The notes under the pieces were generated by a model. The model did no database searches and was not told where the DNA came from. It was given only the letters and a program-made list of their open reading frames with translations. The position numbers and the translations under genes are program-made. 62,963 bases of DNA. Source: an uncultured Lachnospiraceae bacterium (GTDB lineage Bacteria > Bacillota > Clostridia > Lachnospirales > Lachnospiraceae). Where the stretch lies: positions 1 through 62,963 of the forward strand of contig CACZBM010000025.1 in assembly GCA_902779445.1 (NCBI GenBank), written 5' to 3'. Positions 61,261 through 62,963 of this stretch are shown here, in pieces (the stretch's first letter is position 1; every line of letters starts with the position of its first letter).

Positions 61261-62718
61261 GTGGTTAATAGTATACTACAGTTTCAGAAGAATGGGGTAA
61301 AAAGATTAGACAAGGTATTCCGTACCTATGCAGATGATCCATCAAAGGTGGCAGAGATGGTGTACGGTGTTACGGAAGAGATGATCAGGTTGGGAACATC
61401 CATCATTGCAGAAGAATGGGAGCATTATGACGGTCTCCTGCATGATAATCCGGAACTCAGACCAGGATGGTATGTGATAAGGCAGGATGAGATCACCAGG
61501 ACAACATCACTTGGAGATGTAAGGTACAAGAGGACATATTTCAAAAATAATAAGACAGGGGAAAGGCGCTATCTGTTAGATGATCTGCTGGGGTTTGAAA
61601 AGGGACAGAGGCTCACAGAGGATGCCGTAGCGCGGATATTTGATGAAGCGGCAGACAGCAGCTACAGGAAGGGCGGGATAAACGCCAGCATCGACGAAAA
61701 AGTCATGGTGAGCAAAGAAACGGTGATGGAGAAGCTCCATCCCCTGAAGTTCCCGAAAGTTAAACCAGAGAGAGAAAAGAGAAAAATCCCAATCCTGTAC
61801 ATAGATGCAGATGAAGACTACGTATCCCTGCAGTATCTGGAGAAGAAAGGCGATATAAAAGATTCGAAGAGCAATACATATATGCCAAAGCTTGTGTATG
61901 TGTACGAGGAAGTGAATGCCGAATACGACCGGCATGAGCTTAAAAGGGTGAAATATTTCGGCGGAGGCTATGAGGGCACGGAAGGGACCAAAAAGCTGTG
62001 GGATGAGGTGTTTGGGTATATATCAGCCTCGTATGACGAGGATACGCTCGAGAGGATATATATAAACGGAGACGGGGCAGAATGGATCCAGACAGGGGCC
62101 AGGATGCACGGAAAAGCAAAGTTCGTCCTTGATAAGTACCATATGCATAAATACATAATAGCAGGCACATCCCATCTGAATGACTCCAAAGGGGATATAA
62201 GGAGTGAGATATGGAGGGCCATAAACGGGAAACGGAAATGGCATGCAGAAGCGATCTTTGATTACATCATAGAAGTAACAGAGAGCGACAGTAAGAAACA
62301 GGCTGTAGAGACATCAAGGAACTATATACTGGCGCACTGGCCATACATCATGAATGGGATCAGAAACCGCAAAGACAGGATCCACTGCAGCGCAGAAGGC
62401 CATGTAAGCCATATATACTCCGACAGGATGAGTTCAAGGCCGTTGGGATGGAGCATAGTGGGCGCAGATAAGATGGCGCGGTTGAGGGTCTATAAAAAGA
62501 ACAAAGGCTCTATGCTGGAACTGGTACGATACCAGAAGGAAGAGCTTCCGATGGCTGCAGGCGCGGAAGAGATAATATACAGTGCAGAAAAGATAAGACA
62601 GTTTGAGGCAGAAAACAGAAAGAAGCTGGGAAGTCTGGCAGGCATGCCGGTATACTCCATTCCTTATACGAAAGTAAAAAAGATAGCAGCATTAAAGGAT
62701 CATATTTGGGGTCTATAA
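61261..62718 (+). mobile_element. ISLre2-family transposase (UPF0236)
   Basis: 485 residues from a GTG start with AAAGGAGGG upstream. The N-terminal helical part, the DEITRTTSLGDVRYKRTYF block, the IPILYIDADEDYVSLQ strand (catalytic Asp region), YINGDGAEWIQTGARM and KFVLDKYHMHKYI are the signature of ISLre2 transposases. The reading frame is full length and intact. The left IS boundary is probably near 61156, where the treble-clef gene breaks; I cannot find a matching terminal inverted repeat on the right, so the element may end beyond the window. Confidence 0.9.
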
Positions 62719-62733
62719 GAATAAAAAGGAAAC

Positions 62734-62938
62734 CATCGGCTTACGCCGATGCCATTGAATAAAAGGTGCTAAAGCACCTGAATATCCTTGCTTGCGCTTG
62801 TAGGATATAAAAATCTGCCTGACCGGTTTGTCAAGGCTGCAGAGCACCGCTACGCGGCTACGGCCTTGACAAGCCGTAACAGGCAGATTAAAAGACAGCC
62901 AAGCGCAAGCAAGGATAGCCATACAGCTAAATGCTGTA
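62734..62938. repeat. Tandem hairpins and a 135-bp nested palindrome downstream of the transposase
   Basis: Two short hairpins (CATCGGC/GCCGATG 62734-62751; AGGTGCT/AGCACCT 62764-62779) precede a nested structure. Its outer 18-bp arms are perfect (62783-62800 with 62900-62917), the middle arms AATCTGCCTG/CAGGCAGATT pair over 10 bp, the inner arms over 14 bp (62824-62837 with 62863-62876, one wobble), and CCGC/GCGG caps it. TACAGC/GCTGTA follows at 62922-62938. No gene is seen in 62719-62963. Confidence 0.75.
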
Positions 62939-62963
62939 AGATAAAAGAGCTTCCGGGAGCGGA

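Noticed and set aside
62734..62938. CRISPR array or integron attC site
   Set aside because: The repeats are inverted and nested, not direct and evenly spaced, and there is no cas or integrase gene in view.

Overview
The window is almost wholly a surface-polysaccharide / cell-wall glycan gene cluster from a low-to-moderate GC, probably obligately anaerobic member of the Firmicutes. Lachnospiraceae (Butyrivibrio/Roseburia-like) is my best guess, from the codon use (many AGA/AGG and ATA codons), strong AGGAGG-type ribosome sites, a pyruvate,phosphate dikinase, and the mix of YfhO, TagB/F-like, CotH and LTA-synthase-like proteins. The taxonomic call is inference; no rRNA or tRNA gene is present.

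Layout. (1) 1-7426: end of a polytopic membrane protein, an SDR reductase, then rfbF-rfbG-rfbH (CDP-4-keto-3,6-dideoxyhexose) coupled to an HMGL-type aldolase fusion and a HAD phosphatase. (2) 7517-17434: a YfhO protein, a ThDP enzyme of the acetolactate-synthase fold, three glycosyltransferases (GtrB-like GT2, GT8, GT2) and a PTPS-related membrane protein. (3) 17527-30540: a UDP-sugar 6-dehydrogenase, an MBOAT acyltransferase, and two separate DltA-like ligase plus DltC-like carrier pairs, one followed by a formyltransferase and the other by a GNAT-like transferase, with a GT-C-like protein, a radical SAM enzyme and a GT-B transferase between them. (4) 30671-33058, minus strand: Wzx flippase and polysaccharide deacetylase. 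(5) 33159-44236: neuB-neuC-neuA (CMP-sialic acid type), a WbpP-like 4-epimerase, a CotH-family surface protein, a DltD-like SGNH protein, a GT2, a TupA-like ATP-grasp protein and CapA. (6) 44239-52285, minus strand: a five-gene phosphonate operon (alcohol dehydrogenase, cytidylyltransferase/PEP-mutase fusion, phosphonopyruvate decarboxylase, a YidC-sulfatase fusion, a TagB/F-like transferase). (7) 52559-56372: a GT-C-like protein and an LTA-synthase-like protein. (8) 56487-59123: ppdK, a housekeeping gene marking the cluster edge. (9) 59534-62963: an AT-rich accessory tail with a HEPN-motif protein, a truncated treble-clef protein, an ISLre2-family transposase and a long nested palindrome.

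How it fits together. The sugar-nucleotide genes predict at least four unusual precursors: a CDP-3,6-dideoxy (possibly carbon-branched) sugar, UDP-HexNAcA, CMP-sialic acid and a CDP-activated phosphonate, probably 2-hydroxyethylphosphonate. Carrier-protein-loaded amino or hydroxy acids, possibly N-formylated, would be added by the MBOAT and GNAT-like enzymes. Repeat units would be exported by Wzx and decorated outside by GT-C/YfhO proteins using polyprenyl-P-sugars from the GtrB-like enzyme and by the sulfatase-fold phosphotransferases. No Wzy polymerase or initiating phosphoglycosyltransferase is recognisable, so the locus likely continues upstream.

The most unusual items are the YidC-sulfatase fusion inside a phosphonate operon that lacks an aminotransferase, the twin ligase/carrier systems, and the pairing of RfbFGH with an HMGL aldolase and a ThDP lyase. 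A family of dispersed palindromes built on GTCATCCTGAG punctuates the gene boundaries.
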